A stretch of DNA of 64,000 nt from Nitrosomonas sp. Is79A3 (GTDB lineage: Bacteria; Pseudomonadota; Gammaproteobacteria; Burkholderiales; Nitrosomonadaceae), in the NCBI RefSeq assembly GCF_000219585.1, contig NC_015731.1, positions 186,001 to 250,000 of the forward strand, in the 5' to 3' direction. How positions within the stretch are numbered: position 1 is the first letter of the stretch; the number at the start of each line of letters is the position of its first letter. A program made the position numbers and the translations under genes. Below the pieces are notes generated by a model. The model ran no database searches and was not told the origin of the DNA. It saw nothing but the letters and a program-made list of their open reading frames with translations. This document shows positions 56,402 to 64,000 of this stretch, in pieces.

Positions 56402-56443
56402 GGTGGCGAATCAGGGACTTGAACCCGGACCTGCGGATTATAA
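56402..56443 (-). other. 3'-half tRNA fragment (possible att remnant)
   Basis: On the minus strand the sequence reads ATAATCCGCAGG, GTCCGGGTTCAAGTCCC and TGATTCGCCACC, i.e. the anticodon loop onward, T arm and acceptor end of a tRNA of the Met(CAT) kind. No 5' half is present. Integrases commonly target such 3' halves. It differs from the intact tRNA-Met at 57519-57594. Confidence 0.6.
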
Positions 56444-56545
56444 CTGCCGATAATTCGATCGAACAAGAGCACCTGAAAAATCTACTCTCAGCAAGTTATA
56501 AGGATTATCCAGAAAAAATCAGACTGCGGAAATCAAGGCACATAC

Positions 56546-56561
56546 GTTTTTCAGCGGCCTG
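56546..56561. repeat. End fragment of the 143-bp repeat family
   Basis: GTTTTTCAGCGGCCTG matches the right end of the copy at 27433-27575. Only this end remains. Confidence 0.5.
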
Positions 56562-56572
56562 CGAAATTTGGA

Positions 56573-57124
56573 TCATGGGTTATTTGGAGGTTTTTTTCTG
56601 CTACGAACGGAAAAACCCAATAGTCCCAGTCCGACCAGAATCATACCGTAGGTTTCAGGTTCTGGTGAAGTCGCTACATGTGTCTGCACGCTGAAATTTT
56701 TGGCGCCAGCTTTGGGGGTATCCATATTTTCCGTAGAGGTGTAATTCACGTTGTCAAACCTTGTCACTTCACCAGGACGCTGATTCAGGCGGTCCGAAGC
56801 ACTGGTAATCAAGGCATCGAAACTGAAGGCTGTCGAATGTGTGAGGCCAGCGCTCGTTGTAGTATCCTGATTGACAATGAGCGAGCTGTTCTGATCCGGT
56901 ATGAGTGATAAATCTGCATTATAAATGCCGGTTTGCAGATCGATGGTGCTAGGTGTGTCAGTAATGGTTAAATTAAGATTCAAAGAAAGTAAGCTTAGCA
57001 AATCACCGGATGGAAGATCCGCGCGCAATGGAAAGCCAGTTGTGAAAACCGTATCGGCCATGACGGCATTAGTGCTGGTTAACGTAGCGAGTATAGTGCA
57101 TGAGATTGCAATTTTCTTAAGCAT
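56573..57124 (-). CDS. PEP-CTERM sorting-domain protein
   Basis: A 183-residue exported protein. A signal peptide (MLKKIAISCTILATLTSTNAVMA) starts at 57124; upstream in-frame ATGs are less likely. The mature part is rich in Ser, Thr and Leu and of low complexity. The C-terminus SPEPETYGMILVGLGLLGFSVRSRKK is a textbook PEP-CTERM signal: Pro-Glu-Pro, hydrophobic helix, basic tail. Such proteins are sorted by an exosortase (EpsH), which is not in this window, and often belong to exopolysaccharide or biofilm systems. Confidence 0.9.
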   Translation of the reverse strand: MLKKIAISCTILATLTSTNAVMADTVFTTGFPLRADLPSGDLLSLLSLNLNLTITDTPSTIDLQTGIYNADLSLIPDQNSSLIVNQDTTTSAGLTHSTAFSFDALITSASDRLNQRPGEVTRFDNVNYTSTENMDTPKAGAKNFSVQTHVATSPEPETYGMILVGLGLLGFSVRSRKKPPNNP

Positions 57125-57284
57125 CAACATTTTTGTTTGCGTGTAGTAGTTCAAAAAAGCTTCTTCCATTTGATTTGAGTAGGCATGTTTGCCAATCTCT
57201 TTTCTTGGTCAAATAGAATAGAGGTATGCATTGATTTGTACGGCTGCGGAATGTATCACTGTATCACTGAGATACGCAGTATTC

Positions 57285-57300
57285 TGTGACAAAAGTCACA
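57285..57300. promoter_or_regulatory. CRP/FNR-family-like site TGTGAC-AAAA-GTCACA
   Basis: A perfect palindrome with TGTGA-N6-TCACA spacing, 161 bp upstream of the PEP-CTERM start. Known CRP-type proteins bind this pattern; the actual regulator here is unknown. Confidence 0.55.
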
Positions 57301-57480
57301 CGCGAAAGTCATTAGGAAATAAGCCTGTAAAAGTACATTAGTTTTCACCGCACAGCTCCTGCATGAATGTGGAAATAAAAATGTACTTACACTTGGTAAT
57401 TTAATCTCCAAGCGTTTTATCTTTTGGTGAAACTTGGTTGGGATAACCAGCTAAGGCTATCCGTTGGTACGGACAAAGAA

Positions 57481-57511
57481 CAAGGGATTGGTTATTTAAG
57501 CCAACCCCTTG
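57481..57511 (-). terminator. Terminator downstream of tRNA-Met
   Basis: On the minus strand CAAGGGGTTGG and CCAATCCCTTG form an 11-bp stem with one G-T pair, followed by TTCTTTG. It begins 8 bp after the tRNA 3' CCA. Confidence 0.75.
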
Positions 57512-57518
57512 TTTGTAT

Positions 57519-57594
57519 TGGTAGCGAATCCCAGATTCGAACTGGGGACCAACGGATTATGATTCCGCTGCTCTAACCACTGAGCTAATTCGCC
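57519..57594 (-). tRNA. tRNA-Met (anticodon CAT)
   Basis: A 76-nt tRNA including encoded CCA. On the minus strand: acceptor GGCGAAT...ATTCGCT with A73 and CCA, D arm AGCTCAGTGGTTAGAGC, anticodon stem GCGGA/TCCGT with loop ATCATAA, and T arm CCCAG-TTCGAAT-CTGGG. The CAT anticodon fits elongator Met or, if lysidine-modified, Ile2. The first acceptor pair is G-U, which argues against an initiator identity being certain; elongator Met is preferred. Confidence 0.9.
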
Positions 57595-57862
57595 ATATGT
57601 ATAGTATAGACGCAAGAGGCGGCATTCTGCCTTTGAGGGGATGGTTTGTCAAGTTCAAAAATGTGACTTGACAAGGGTTTATGCGTGTTTTCATGGGATT
57701 GGGGCCAGTTCATTCACGCTTTAATTCAGAGTTTATGATTAAAGTTTGTTGACTAAGTTGCACGGGTGCCGGATTCGTCGAATTAATAAATAAAGTCTTG
57801 TGTTCAGCGGGTGTGCAGTTTGTGTTAACCGTCCGTTGCAAAGCGGTTGTATAATCCGCTGT

Positions 57863-59032
57863 ATGAAATTCGATATGATAGTGATCGGCGGAGGGCTCGT
57901 TGGAGCAAGCCTGGTGGCTGCGCTGAAGGATAGCGGCTTGAAAATAGCGCTGATAGAGCCGCATGAGTCCATGCCATTGCCGCGCGATGAGAGTTGGGAT
58001 AGCCGTGTCTATGCGATTAGCCCAGGCAGCGCCGCTTTCCTGCAAAAGCTGGGCGTATGGCAGCGCATGGAAGCAGAGCGTGTTGCGCCGGTGTATGAGA
58101 TGGCGGTATTTGGCGATGACAATAGTGCGCGCATTAATTTTAGCGCGTATGAGATTGGCATACCGGAGCTGGCATTCATCGCGGAAAATCGCCAGTTGCA
58201 AACGGCTGTCTGGGAAGTGCTTAAATCCTCGAACGAGAATATACAAATACTTTGTCCAGCAAAATGTACTGCACTTGTCTGGCAGGAGTCGCATGTCGAT
58301 GTGCAATTGGCGGACGGCAGTCAGCTTCAAGCCGCCTTGGTGGTGGGTGCGGATGGCGTAAATTCCTGGGTACGCAAGCAAGCAGAAATTGATGTAAAAC
58401 AACATGCCTATAACCAGATTGGTGTGGTGGCAAATTTTAGCGCGGAACTGCCGCACCGTCATATTGCGCATCAATGGTTCAGGCGGGATGGTGTGTTGGC
58501 GCTGTTGCCGTTACCGGATAAGCGAGTATCCATGGTTTGGTCTACCAGTGAAGCGCAGGCGGAGATCCTGCGCAATTTACCGGCGGAAGAGCTCTGCCGC
58601 CGTGTGGAACAGGCAGCTTCGCATACGTTGGGGGCATTGCAACTGATTACACCGCCAGTGGGTTTTCCGTTAAATTTTGTGCATGTGGGAAAATTAGTTA
58701 AGCCACGGCTGGTGCTGATCGGTGATGCAGCGCATGGCATTCATCCGCTGGCCGGGCAGGGTGTTAACCTGGGTTTGCGGGATACGCGGGAACTTGCAGC
58801 GGTACTCAGTGCGCGGGGATTGCAAACAGATTGTGGTGATTTTATGTTGTTGCGGCGTTACGAGCTGGCGCGCAAGGAAGACATATTGGCTTTAGAGTTA
58901 GTGACCGATAACTTGCAGAAACTATTCAACAATTCCAATCCTACACTGGCCCGGTTACGGAATCTTGGGCTTGAGATAACCAATCGTTTGCCGCTGATCA
59001 AGAATCAACTGATGCAGCATGCTTTGAATTAA
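57863..59032 (+). CDS. FAD-dependent ubiquinone-biosynthesis hydroxylase (UbiH/F/M family)
   Basis: A 389-residue flavin monooxygenase. The FAD motif IVIGGGLVGASLVAAL is at about 6-21. The DG motif VVGADGVNSWVRKQ (about 157) and the C-terminal LIGDAAHGIHPLAGQGVNLGLRD (about 284-306) are the signature of UbiH/UbiF/VisC hydroxylases that act on the benzoquinone ring. The start at 57863 (MKFDMIV) is chosen. The exact ring position it hydroxylates cannot be told. It lies 26 bp upstream of dsbC. Confidence 0.92.
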   Translation: MKFDMIVIGGGLVGASLVAALKDSGLKIALIEPHESMPLPRDESWDSRVYAISPGSAAFLQKLGVWQRMEAERVAPVYEMAVFGDDNSARINFSAYEIGIPELAFIAENRQLQTAVWEVLKSSNENIQILCPAKCTALVWQESHVDVQLADGSQLQAALVVGADGVNSWVRKQAEIDVKQHAYNQIGVVANFSAELPHRHIAHQWFRRDGVLALLPLPDKRVSMVWSTSEAQAEILRNLPAEELCRRVEQAASHTLGALQLITPPVGFPLNFVHVGKLVKPRLVLIGDAAHGIHPLAGQGVNLGLRDTRELAAVLSARGLQTDCGDFMLLRRYELARKEDILALELVTDNLQKLFNNSNPTLARLRNLGLEITNRLPLIKNQLMQHALN

Positions 59033-59058
59033 ATTTCATTTTTAAAACTGGAGTCATC

Positions 59059-59781
59059 ATGACTATGCGCTTGAAGCTTTTCATTTCAATCTTGGTATTT
59101 GGTTTCTTTTCTGGAGCTGTTTGGGCTGATGAAGCAGCTTTAAGAAAGGCCATTCAACCTCATTTTGCGGATAGTAAAATTGAGAGCGTGAAGAAAACGC
59201 CTTATCTGGGATTGTATGAAGTGGTTGTCGGTGATGAGGTATTTTATACCGATGATAAGGCCGATTATTTCTTCTTTGGTCATGTGATCGACACCAAGAC
59301 CCGGACGAGCATGACCAATGAACGGATCCAGGAGATCAAGGCTGCTCGACGAGTTCCGCTAGATTCTTTGCCGTTGCAATCGGCTATAAAGGTCGTGAAA
59401 GGCGATGGCAAGCGGCGGGTGGCGATTTTTACCGATCCTAACTGCCCATACTGCAAGCAATTGGAAAAAGAGTTGCTCAATGTGACGAATGTGACGATCT
59501 ATACCTTGCTCTATCCGGTGCTCAAAGGATCTATGGAATTATCCAAAAAGATCTGGTGTTCAGATAATCAAATTAAAGCTTGGGATGATTTTATGCTGAA
59601 GAATGTTGCGCCATCGAGTAAAGATTGCGAAACGCCTCTGGACGCACTGGTGAAGTCTGGTCATGAGAATAAAGTGAGCGGTACGCCAACACTGATTTTT
59701 GCTGATGGCTCAGTTGTGGGCGGTATGATTCCGGCAACAGTGATTGAGGAAAAACTGGAGAACGCAAGTAAGAGCAAATAA
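59059..59781 (+). CDS. dsbC: Thiol:disulfide interchange protein DsbC
   Basis: A 240-residue periplasmic disulfide isomerase. Signal peptide MTMRLKLFISILVFGFFSGAVWA; an N-terminal dimerisation domain (about 25-90); then a thioredoxin-fold domain with active site C129-P-Y-C132 (FTDPNCPYCKQLEKEL). A second cysteine pair (WCSDNQ, KDCETPL) and the cis-Pro loop SGTPTLIF are present. It corrects wrong disulfides in exported proteins, which include cytochromes in such organisms. A strong terminator follows. Confidence 0.96.
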   Translation: MTMRLKLFISILVFGFFSGAVWADEAALRKAIQPHFADSKIESVKKTPYLGLYEVVVGDEVFYTDDKADYFFFGHVIDTKTRTSMTNERIQEIKAARRVPLDSLPLQSAIKVVKGDGKRRVAIFTDPNCPYCKQLEKELLNVTNVTIYTLLYPVLKGSMELSKKIWCSDNQIKAWDDFMLKNVAPSSKDCETPLDALVKSGHENKVSGTPTLIFADGSVVGGMIPATVIEEKLENASKSK

Positions 59782-59800
59782 AATTTCCAGTTAGGCAATA

Positions 59801-59836
59801 AAAAAAGCTTGCTGGAGTAATTCAGTAAGCTTTTTT
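59801..59836 (+). terminator. Rho-independent terminator of dsbC, IS-tagged
   Basis: AAAAAAGCTT-G-CTG and CAG-T-AAGCTTTTTT form a 14-bp stem with one mismatch, ending in T's. The A/T symmetry makes it bidirectional. An IS1380-like element is inserted in its T-tract (TTTAT duplicated at 59834-59838), so the convergent mltA transcript no longer reaches it. Confidence 0.85.
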
Positions 59837-59838
59837 AT

Positions 59839-61570
59839 CCTATTTTCCTCAGTTGATTCCAGTAAAATTGCCACGAATGTATTTCTGGTAAGGGTTTTCG
59901 ACAGAATAGGAGGCTCACCCAATGGGTGAAATTAAATTTGAGAAGAAGACACTGGTCGAGGCGATCAATACTACTTTGCAGGAGACGGAACAAACGACGG
60001 CTGAACAAAGCGTAGCCACTCCTGGTGGCCGGTTTCACGTTCGCTGGGACGAAGGCGGAAGCGCCACAGCACTGGGGCAATTACCATTCTTTGCCGAGTT
60101 TTTGGAAGTTTCTGGGTTATTCACCCGCTGGGTGGATGGATGTCCAATGGATTACACCAGTCCCAACGCACCCAAGGTAGTTGATGTGCTTGGCACCTGG
60201 CTATTATCGATCTTGGATGGACAGCGGCGCTATGCACATGTTGCCGGGCTGCGCGGCGATGAAGTTGCTCCCCGGATACTCGGCATGAACAAGATCATCA
60301 GTGACGAGAGTTTGCGTCGCGCACTGGCGCACTTGGCACCGACCCCATGCAAGTATGGTAGCGAAGCAGAACGCGCTGCCCACGCAGTCCAACTGGCGAA
60401 GAGCACAGCATGGATGGATAAAGCCCTGGGCGAGAGCACCCAAGAATCTTTACGCATGCCCTGGATACTCGATGCCGACACCAGCGTCAAACTGTTGTAT
60501 GGTCACCAGGCAGGTGCCGAGATTGGCTACAACCCAACCAAGCCGGGACGGCCGAGCCATACTTTGCACACCTACTGGATCGGCAACATTCGACTGGTGC
60601 TCGATGTCGAGGTACAAAGCGGTAAAGCCAGTGCGGCGAAACATAGCCTACCGCGCCTGTGCCGGCTAATTGAGCGACTCGCTGCCGAGGAACGCCCCGC
60701 CCTGGTGCGCGGTGACAGTGCCTTTGGCAATCAGGGGGTAATGGTCGAGATGGAGCGAATTGAACAGCACTACCTCTTCAAGCTACGGCAAACTGCCGGA
60801 GTTAAGCGCCTGATCGAGCGGCAATGGCAGCAAGGCGACTGGCAGAACGCGGGGCAAGGCTTTGACGCGGTGGAAGGCAAGCTTCGGCTGACGGGTTGGA
60901 GTGGTGCGCGGCGTGTAGTGGTACTGCGGCGGCGAATCAAAGACAGCATGGCGGCAGCCGAGACGAGCAATGAGAACCAGCAGCCGATGCTCCACTTCAT
61001 TGACCATTCAGACAAGGTTAAACTCTGGGAATACGCTATATTGGTGACCAATACAAACTACTCCCTCGACGCCATTGGCCAGTTATACCGGGATCGGGCC
61101 GACTGCGAGAACGGCTTCGATGAGCTGAAAAACCAATGGGGCTGGGGTGGCTATACCACGCAAGACCTGGAACGTTGCAACCTCTCAGCGCGAGCAGTCG
61201 CGCTCATCTACAATTGGTGGAGTTGGTATGTCAGACTGGCACACCCGAAGACACGCCTGGAGGCAATCACTAGCCGTCCCATGTTGCTCAGCGGCATTGC
61301 CCGCCTGACCCAGCATGCCGGTCAATCCCGATTGCTGCTCACTCTGACTCACGCAGCCGGAGATCATATCAAGTCGATGATCTCCAATATACGAAAAGGT
61401 CTTGATCATGTTCTGGCAAATGCGCCTCAGTTGACCAAAGCGGATCATTGGGGCGTACTTGTACGCTATATCATTAACAAAATTATTGCGACCAGACCGA
61501 AAAATTCACAGCCCCTCGGTTTCCTTCCACCCTCTTTGGCCATTGGAGTGACCTAACAGAGGAATTTAGG
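59839..61570 (+). mobile_element. IS1380-like insertion sequence, copy 2, complete
   Basis: 1732 bp, bounded by CCTATTTTCCTC at 59839-59850 and, inverted, CCTAAATTCCTC ending at 61570 (10 of 12 match). Flanked by the 5-bp duplication TTTAT (59834-59838 and 61571-61575). One intact transposase gene. It lies between the dsbC terminator and the mltA stop. Confidence 0.95.
59922..61556 (+). CDS. IS1380-family transposase
   Basis: A 544-residue DDE transposase, full length, behind AGGAGG. It shows WILDADTSVKLLYGHQ (first Asp, about 185), VRGDSAFGNQGVMVEME (second Asp, about 265) and RADCENGFDELKNQWGWGG (Glu, about 395), the IS1380 pattern. The N-terminal part includes GQLPFFAEFLEVSGLFTRWVDGCPMDY. 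It is intact and is the likely source of transposase for the frameshifted copy at 1-1611. Confidence 0.95.
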   Translation: MGEIKFEKKTLVEAINTTLQETEQTTAEQSVATPGGRFHVRWDEGGSATALGQLPFFAEFLEVSGLFTRWVDGCPMDYTSPNAPKVVDVLGTWLLSILDGQRRYAHVAGLRGDEVAPRILGMNKIISDESLRRALAHLAPTPCKYGSEAERAAHAVQLAKSTAWMDKALGESTQESLRMPWILDADTSVKLLYGHQAGAEIGYNPTKPGRPSHTLHTYWIGNIRLVLDVEVQSGKASAAKHSLPRLCRLIERLAAEERPALVRGDSAFGNQGVMVEMERIEQHYLFKLRQTAGVKRLIERQWQQGDWQNAGQGFDAVEGKLRLTGWSGARRVVVLRRRIKDSMAAAETSNENQQPMLHFIDHSDKVKLWEYAILVTNTNYSLDAIGQLYRDRADCENGFDELKNQWGWGGYTTQDLERCNLSARAVALIYNWWSWYVRLAHPKTRLEAITSRPMLLSGIARLTQHAGQSRLLLTLTHAAGDHIKSMISNIRKGLDHVLANAPQLTKADHWGVLVRYIINKIIATRPKNSQPLGFLPPSLAIGVT

Positions 61571-61571
61571 T

Positions 61572-62774
61572 TTATTGCTTCGTTAATGCGGGCACCGTAT
61601 AGCCGCGGGGCATCAATACCCACATTCTTCCCGATTGCTTCATTTTTCCGGCCTGATTTCCTGCTTCATGGCCAAATCCCCAGAAGAAATCCGCGCGTAT
61701 TCCGCCTTTGATGGCGCTGCCGACATCCTGCGCTACCATAAGCCGGTTCAATGGCTTGCTGGTGTTTGGCCAGGTGGTTGCAAGAAATACCGGCGCGCCT
61801 TGTGGAATTGAAAGCGGGTCGATGGCGATACTTCTGCCGGCTGTCAACGGCACACCCAAAGCGCCGATTGGGCCGGATAAATCGGCGGGCAACTCACGAA
61901 AAAATACGTAACGTGCGTTTTGCTGCAACAACTCAGGCAATTTACTAGGGTTTTGTTGTCCCCATTGTTTGATGCCTTGCATGGATGCTTTTTCCAGCGG
62001 TAATTCACCGCGCTGTACCAAGTATTTGCCAATTGAGTTATACGGGTGACCGTTTTGATCGGCAAAGCCAATTTTTACCATTTCTCCATTATCGAAAACG
62101 ATACGCCCTGATCCCTGGATATGCAGAAAAAATAATTCCACTTCGTCTTCCACCCACAATATCTCATAGCCGTTCAATATTTTCGGATTACTCATGATTT
62201 CTGCCCGGCTATAATAGGGGACAACTTTGCGCCCATCCAGCCGGCCACGCAGACGCAGGTCTTTTAGCTCCGGATAGGCTGCGCCTAAATCAACGGTCAG
62301 AAGTTCGCTGGGTGTAGCATAAATCGGGTAGCGATACCGTTTGGAAGGTATCCGGCTGCCTTTGAGCAGCGGTTCGTAGTAGCCCGTAACTAGCCCTTCT
62401 TCACTGTTATCGGTGCTGATAATCTGATAGGGGGTGAAATAGCTTTCAAAAAAATTTCTCAGCGTTTTGTTATTAGGTTTTTGCAGTGAAGCAGCCATTT
62501 TGCAATTTTCTTTCCAGACTGGCTGCTTGCTTAAAACTGTACAACTTTTCAAAAAAGCCTGCCATGCAGGTAACAGGTCATCATCCGCCCAGCCAGTTAG
62601 TGCAGACCATTGAGCGCGTTTATGGATGGATTTTGTCAACGGTTTCTCGGGGGGCGGTGGCGTGACGGTTTCAGCCGGCTGACTGGGTGGCAGAGTAGGG
62701 CTGATTGTCCCGGTAGTACAGGCAATGAGTAATAAAAACGAGGCAGCTACAATAAAACTTAATTGGTTTTTCAT
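61572..62774 (-). CDS. mltA: Membrane-bound lytic murein transglycosylase A
   Basis: A 400-residue outer-membrane lipoprotein that cleaves peptidoglycan to 1,6-anhydromuramic products. Lipoprotein signal MKNQLSFIVAASFLLLIAC with C19. The MltA domain spans about 120-300 (LVTGYYEPLLKGSRIPSKRYRYPIY, ILWVEDEVELFFLHIQGSGRI) and the C-terminal 3D domain contains LMVAQDVGSAIKGGIRADFFWGFG with the catalytic Asp motif. The stop codon TAA is at 61572-61574, within the IS1380 target duplication, so the protein is unaffected. Confidence 0.95.
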   Translation of the reverse strand: MKNQLSFIVAASFLLLIACTTGTISPTLPPSQPAETVTPPPPEKPLTKSIHKRAQWSALTGWADDDLLPAWQAFLKSCTVLSKQPVWKENCKMAASLQKPNNKTLRNFFESYFTPYQIISTDNSEEGLVTGYYEPLLKGSRIPSKRYRYPIYATPSELLTVDLGAAYPELKDLRLRGRLDGRKVVPYYSRAEIMSNPKILNGYEILWVEDEVELFFLHIQGSGRIVFDNGEMVKIGFADQNGHPYNSIGKYLVQRGELPLEKASMQGIKQWGQQNPSKLPELLQQNARYVFFRELPADLSGPIGALGVPLTAGRSIAIDPLSIPQGAPVFLATTWPNTSKPLNRLMVAQDVGSAIKGGIRADFFWGFGHEAGNQAGKMKQSGRMWVLMPRGYTVPALTKQ

Positions 62775-62828
62775 TAAATTTTGGTTAAAGTGTCAGCTTG
62801 GTTTTTAACTTGATAGCAAACTTAAATT

Positions 62829-62939
62829 ATGTGGTTACTTGCAGTCGAAGCAGCTGTGGTATTGGTTTTATTAGCTTTTATTATCTGGTGGACCATGTTT
62901 TCAGGTAAAAAAAAGAAAGATGATGAAAACAAAGACTGA
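62829..62939 (+). CDS. 36-residue single-pass membrane peptide
   Basis: Reads MWLLAVEAAVVLVLLAFIIWWTMF then SGKKKKDDENKD and stop. A perfect transmembrane helix (about 2-24) followed by a charged tail is unlikely to arise by chance, but there is no clear ribosome binding site and no recognised family. It sits between mltA and the Nif3-like gene. Confidence 0.6.
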   Translation: MWLLAVEAAVVLVLLAFIIWWTMFSGKKKKDDENKD

Positions 62940-63002
62940 TAGCAGCGGTCATTCAGCGCGTTTTTATATATTCTGCTTTAAATATTACCAGATTATGTCT
63001 CG

Positions 63003-63749
63003 TCACACGGGATTCTCTATATCAATAAACTGGTGCTGGATACCAAATTTTTGTGCAAGGTGGTCACCCAATGCTTGCACACCATAACGTTCCGTTGCAT
63101 GGTGTCCCGCAGCGATAAATGCAACACCCGATTCACGTGCGGCATGCACATTGTGCTCTGAGATTTCACCGGTGATGTAGGCATCGGCACCTTGCTGGAT
63201 CGCTGCTTCAAAATAGCCTTGCGCCGCACCAGTGCACCATGCGATGCATCGGATAGTTTTATTGGGATCACCGATCATCATTGGTTTGCGTAACAAAGTC
63301 CGTGTTATTTTTTCTCCCAATGCACCCAGGGTCGTAGGTTGGGCTAATTCTCCCTGTGCTGCGATATCTTGATCGCCAAAATGACCTGTTTCGATAAATC
63401 CCAGTTTCTTTCCCAATAGTGCATTGTTGCCAAACTGCGGATGCGCGTCTAACGGCAGATGATAGGCGAATAAATTGATTTGTTGGTGCATAAGCAACGC
63501 AATGCGGCGGTTTTTCATGCCGGTTATGCGTGCATCTTCTCCGCGCCAGAAATAGCCATGATGAACGAGAATGGCATCTGCCTTGGCTGCAGCAGCCGCT
63601 TGCAGAAGATCTAGCGAAGCCGTTACACCGCTGATCAGGGTAAGAATGTCGCTACGCCCTTCCACTTGCAGGCCATTTGGGCAATAATCATGAAAGCGGG
63701 GTATATCCAGTAATTGATTCAGATGATTTTCCAATTCATCTCGATGCAT
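63003..63749 (-). CDS. Nif3-like dinuclear metal-centre protein (YbgI type)
   Basis: A 248-residue protein of the NIF3/YbgI family. Metal-site motifs: AILVHHGYFWRGEDARITG (about 60-78, His-His), LFAYHLPLDAHPQFGNNALL (about 93-112), and the C-terminal ISEHNVHAARESGVAFIAAGHHATERYGVQAL. The family is a GTP cyclohydrolase-like toroid hexamer of unsettled role. It is divergent from the HtrA-type gene next to it. Confidence 0.93.
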   Translation of the reverse strand: MHRDELENHLNQLLDIPRFHDYCPNGLQVEGRSDILTLISGVTASLDLLQAAAAAKADAILVHHGYFWRGEDARITGMKNRRIALLMHQQINLFAYHLPLDAHPQFGNNALLGKKLGFIETGHFGDQDIAAQGELAQPTTLGALGEKITRTLLRKPMMIGDPNKTIRCIAWCTGAAQGYFEAAIQQGADAYITGEISEHNVHAARESGVAFIAAGHHATERYGVQALGDHLAQKFGIQHQFIDIENPV

Positions 63750-63823
63750 TGATTTTCTCCTTCGCGCATATACTACTACTCAATAGTACCGCAGTTATTT
63801 TAATTTTGGAGTAATACGCTTTG

Positions 63824-64000
63824 ATGTACAGACTCTGGTTGATTTTTGCACAAACGGCAACAGTATTACTGGCTATTTTTTTTGTGGTCTCCACGCTACG
63901 GCCTGAATTGCTACCCTGGAAACCCCGGGGAGAAATCGTGACAGTCAAAGAGGCTGCGCCTATCGTTGAAACGGAAAGACCAGACAGTTATTCCAAGGCG
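63824..64000 (+). CDS. HtrA/DegS-type membrane-anchored serine protease (5' end only)
   Basis: 59 residues are visible, MYRLWLIFAQTATVLLAIFFVVSTLRPELLPW..., then VTVKEAAPIVETERPDSYSKA. An N-terminal transmembrane anchor and this start are typical of the DegS/AlgW-type protease in beta- and gammaproteobacteria, often next to nif3-like and petABC genes. GGAG is 12 bp upstream. The catalytic domain lies outside the window. Confidence 0.85.
   Translation, partial: MYRLWLIFAQTATVLLAIFFVVSTLRPELLPWKPRGEIVTVKEAAPIVETERPDSYSKA

Larger units (their letters stand above)
57125..57518. other. Upstream region of the PEP-CTERM gene
   Basis: About 390 bp carrying the CRP/FNR-like palindrome at 57285-57300, a direct repeat TGTATCACTGTATCACT near 57253-57269, and the tRNA terminator at 57481-57511. 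No other gene is recognised. Confidence 0.5.

Noticed and set aside
56353..56694. 113-codon open frame on the plus strand
   Set aside because: It runs through the tRNA fragment and the antisense of the PEP-CTERM C-terminus, so it is chance.
1..64000. CRISPR array
   Set aside because: No regularly spaced direct repeats and no cas genes were found. The repeats seen are inverted or dispersed elements.

Overview
The window looks like a chromosome segment of a betaproteobacterium, most likely the ammonia-oxidising Nitrosomonas/Nitrosomonadaceae group. That rests on the overall protein flavour: RegB/RegA redox sensing, a pilV-pilW-pilX-pilY1 minor pilin cluster, a miaB-phoH-ybeY-corC block, a PEP-CTERM protein and many IS elements. 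No ammonia-oxidation genes lie in the window, so the genus is an inference.

Layout. 1-4.4 kb is an insertion-sequence graveyard: a frameshifted IS1380-like element cut by the window edge, a second transposase gene whose 3' end it interrupts, an IS5-family element with TTAA target duplications, and a 144-bp MITE-like element with an 8-bp duplication. 5.0-13.5 kb is housekeeping: glyA-nrdR-ribD, the regB-regA two-component pair, a DAHP synthase, ispH and thiO. 13.7-20.3 kb is a type IV pilus minor-pilin/assembly cluster (fimT-like, pilV, pilW, pilX, pilY1, pilE-like). 20.3-30.6 kb has phoU and rpiA, an IS5/IS1182-like element, an orphan J-domain protein, an NTF2-like protein, yaaA with an IS4-family element inserted at its ribosome binding site, a DegP/HtrA protease bracketed by two inverted 143-bp repeats, and an M20 amidohydrolase.

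30.6-33.8 kb is a small toxin-antitoxin island: RelE/StbE with a Phd-type antitoxin, BrnT with its partner, and an intact vapB with a frameshifted and truncated vapC. An unrecognised 401-residue gene follows. 33.8-47.3 kb returns to housekeeping: mfd, a TPR-like secreted protein, a histidine phosphatase, another Phd/PIN toxin-antitoxin pair behind a perfect palindromic operator, an MgtC/DUF4010 membrane protein, recJ, corC, ybeY, phoH and miaB.

47.4-55.7 kb is a composite defence locus. It is a type I restriction-modification system in the order hsdR-hsdS-(darT-darG)-hsdM. The DarTG DNA ADP-ribosylation toxin-antitoxin module sits between hsdS and hsdM, and a short relic resembling the start of hsdM remains directly after hsdS. 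Palindromic repeats are inserted in frame inside hsdR and twice in the linker of hsdS. A 3'-half tRNA fragment downstream may mark the edge of the island.

55.9-64 kb holds a lipoprotein, a PEP-CTERM protein, tRNA-Met(CAT), a Ubi-type FAD monooxygenase, dsbC, a second intact IS1380-like copy placed in the dsbC terminator, mltA, a 36-residue membrane peptide, a Nif3-like protein and the start of an HtrA/DegS-type protease. The two IS1380-like copies lie in opposite orientation about 58 kb apart.
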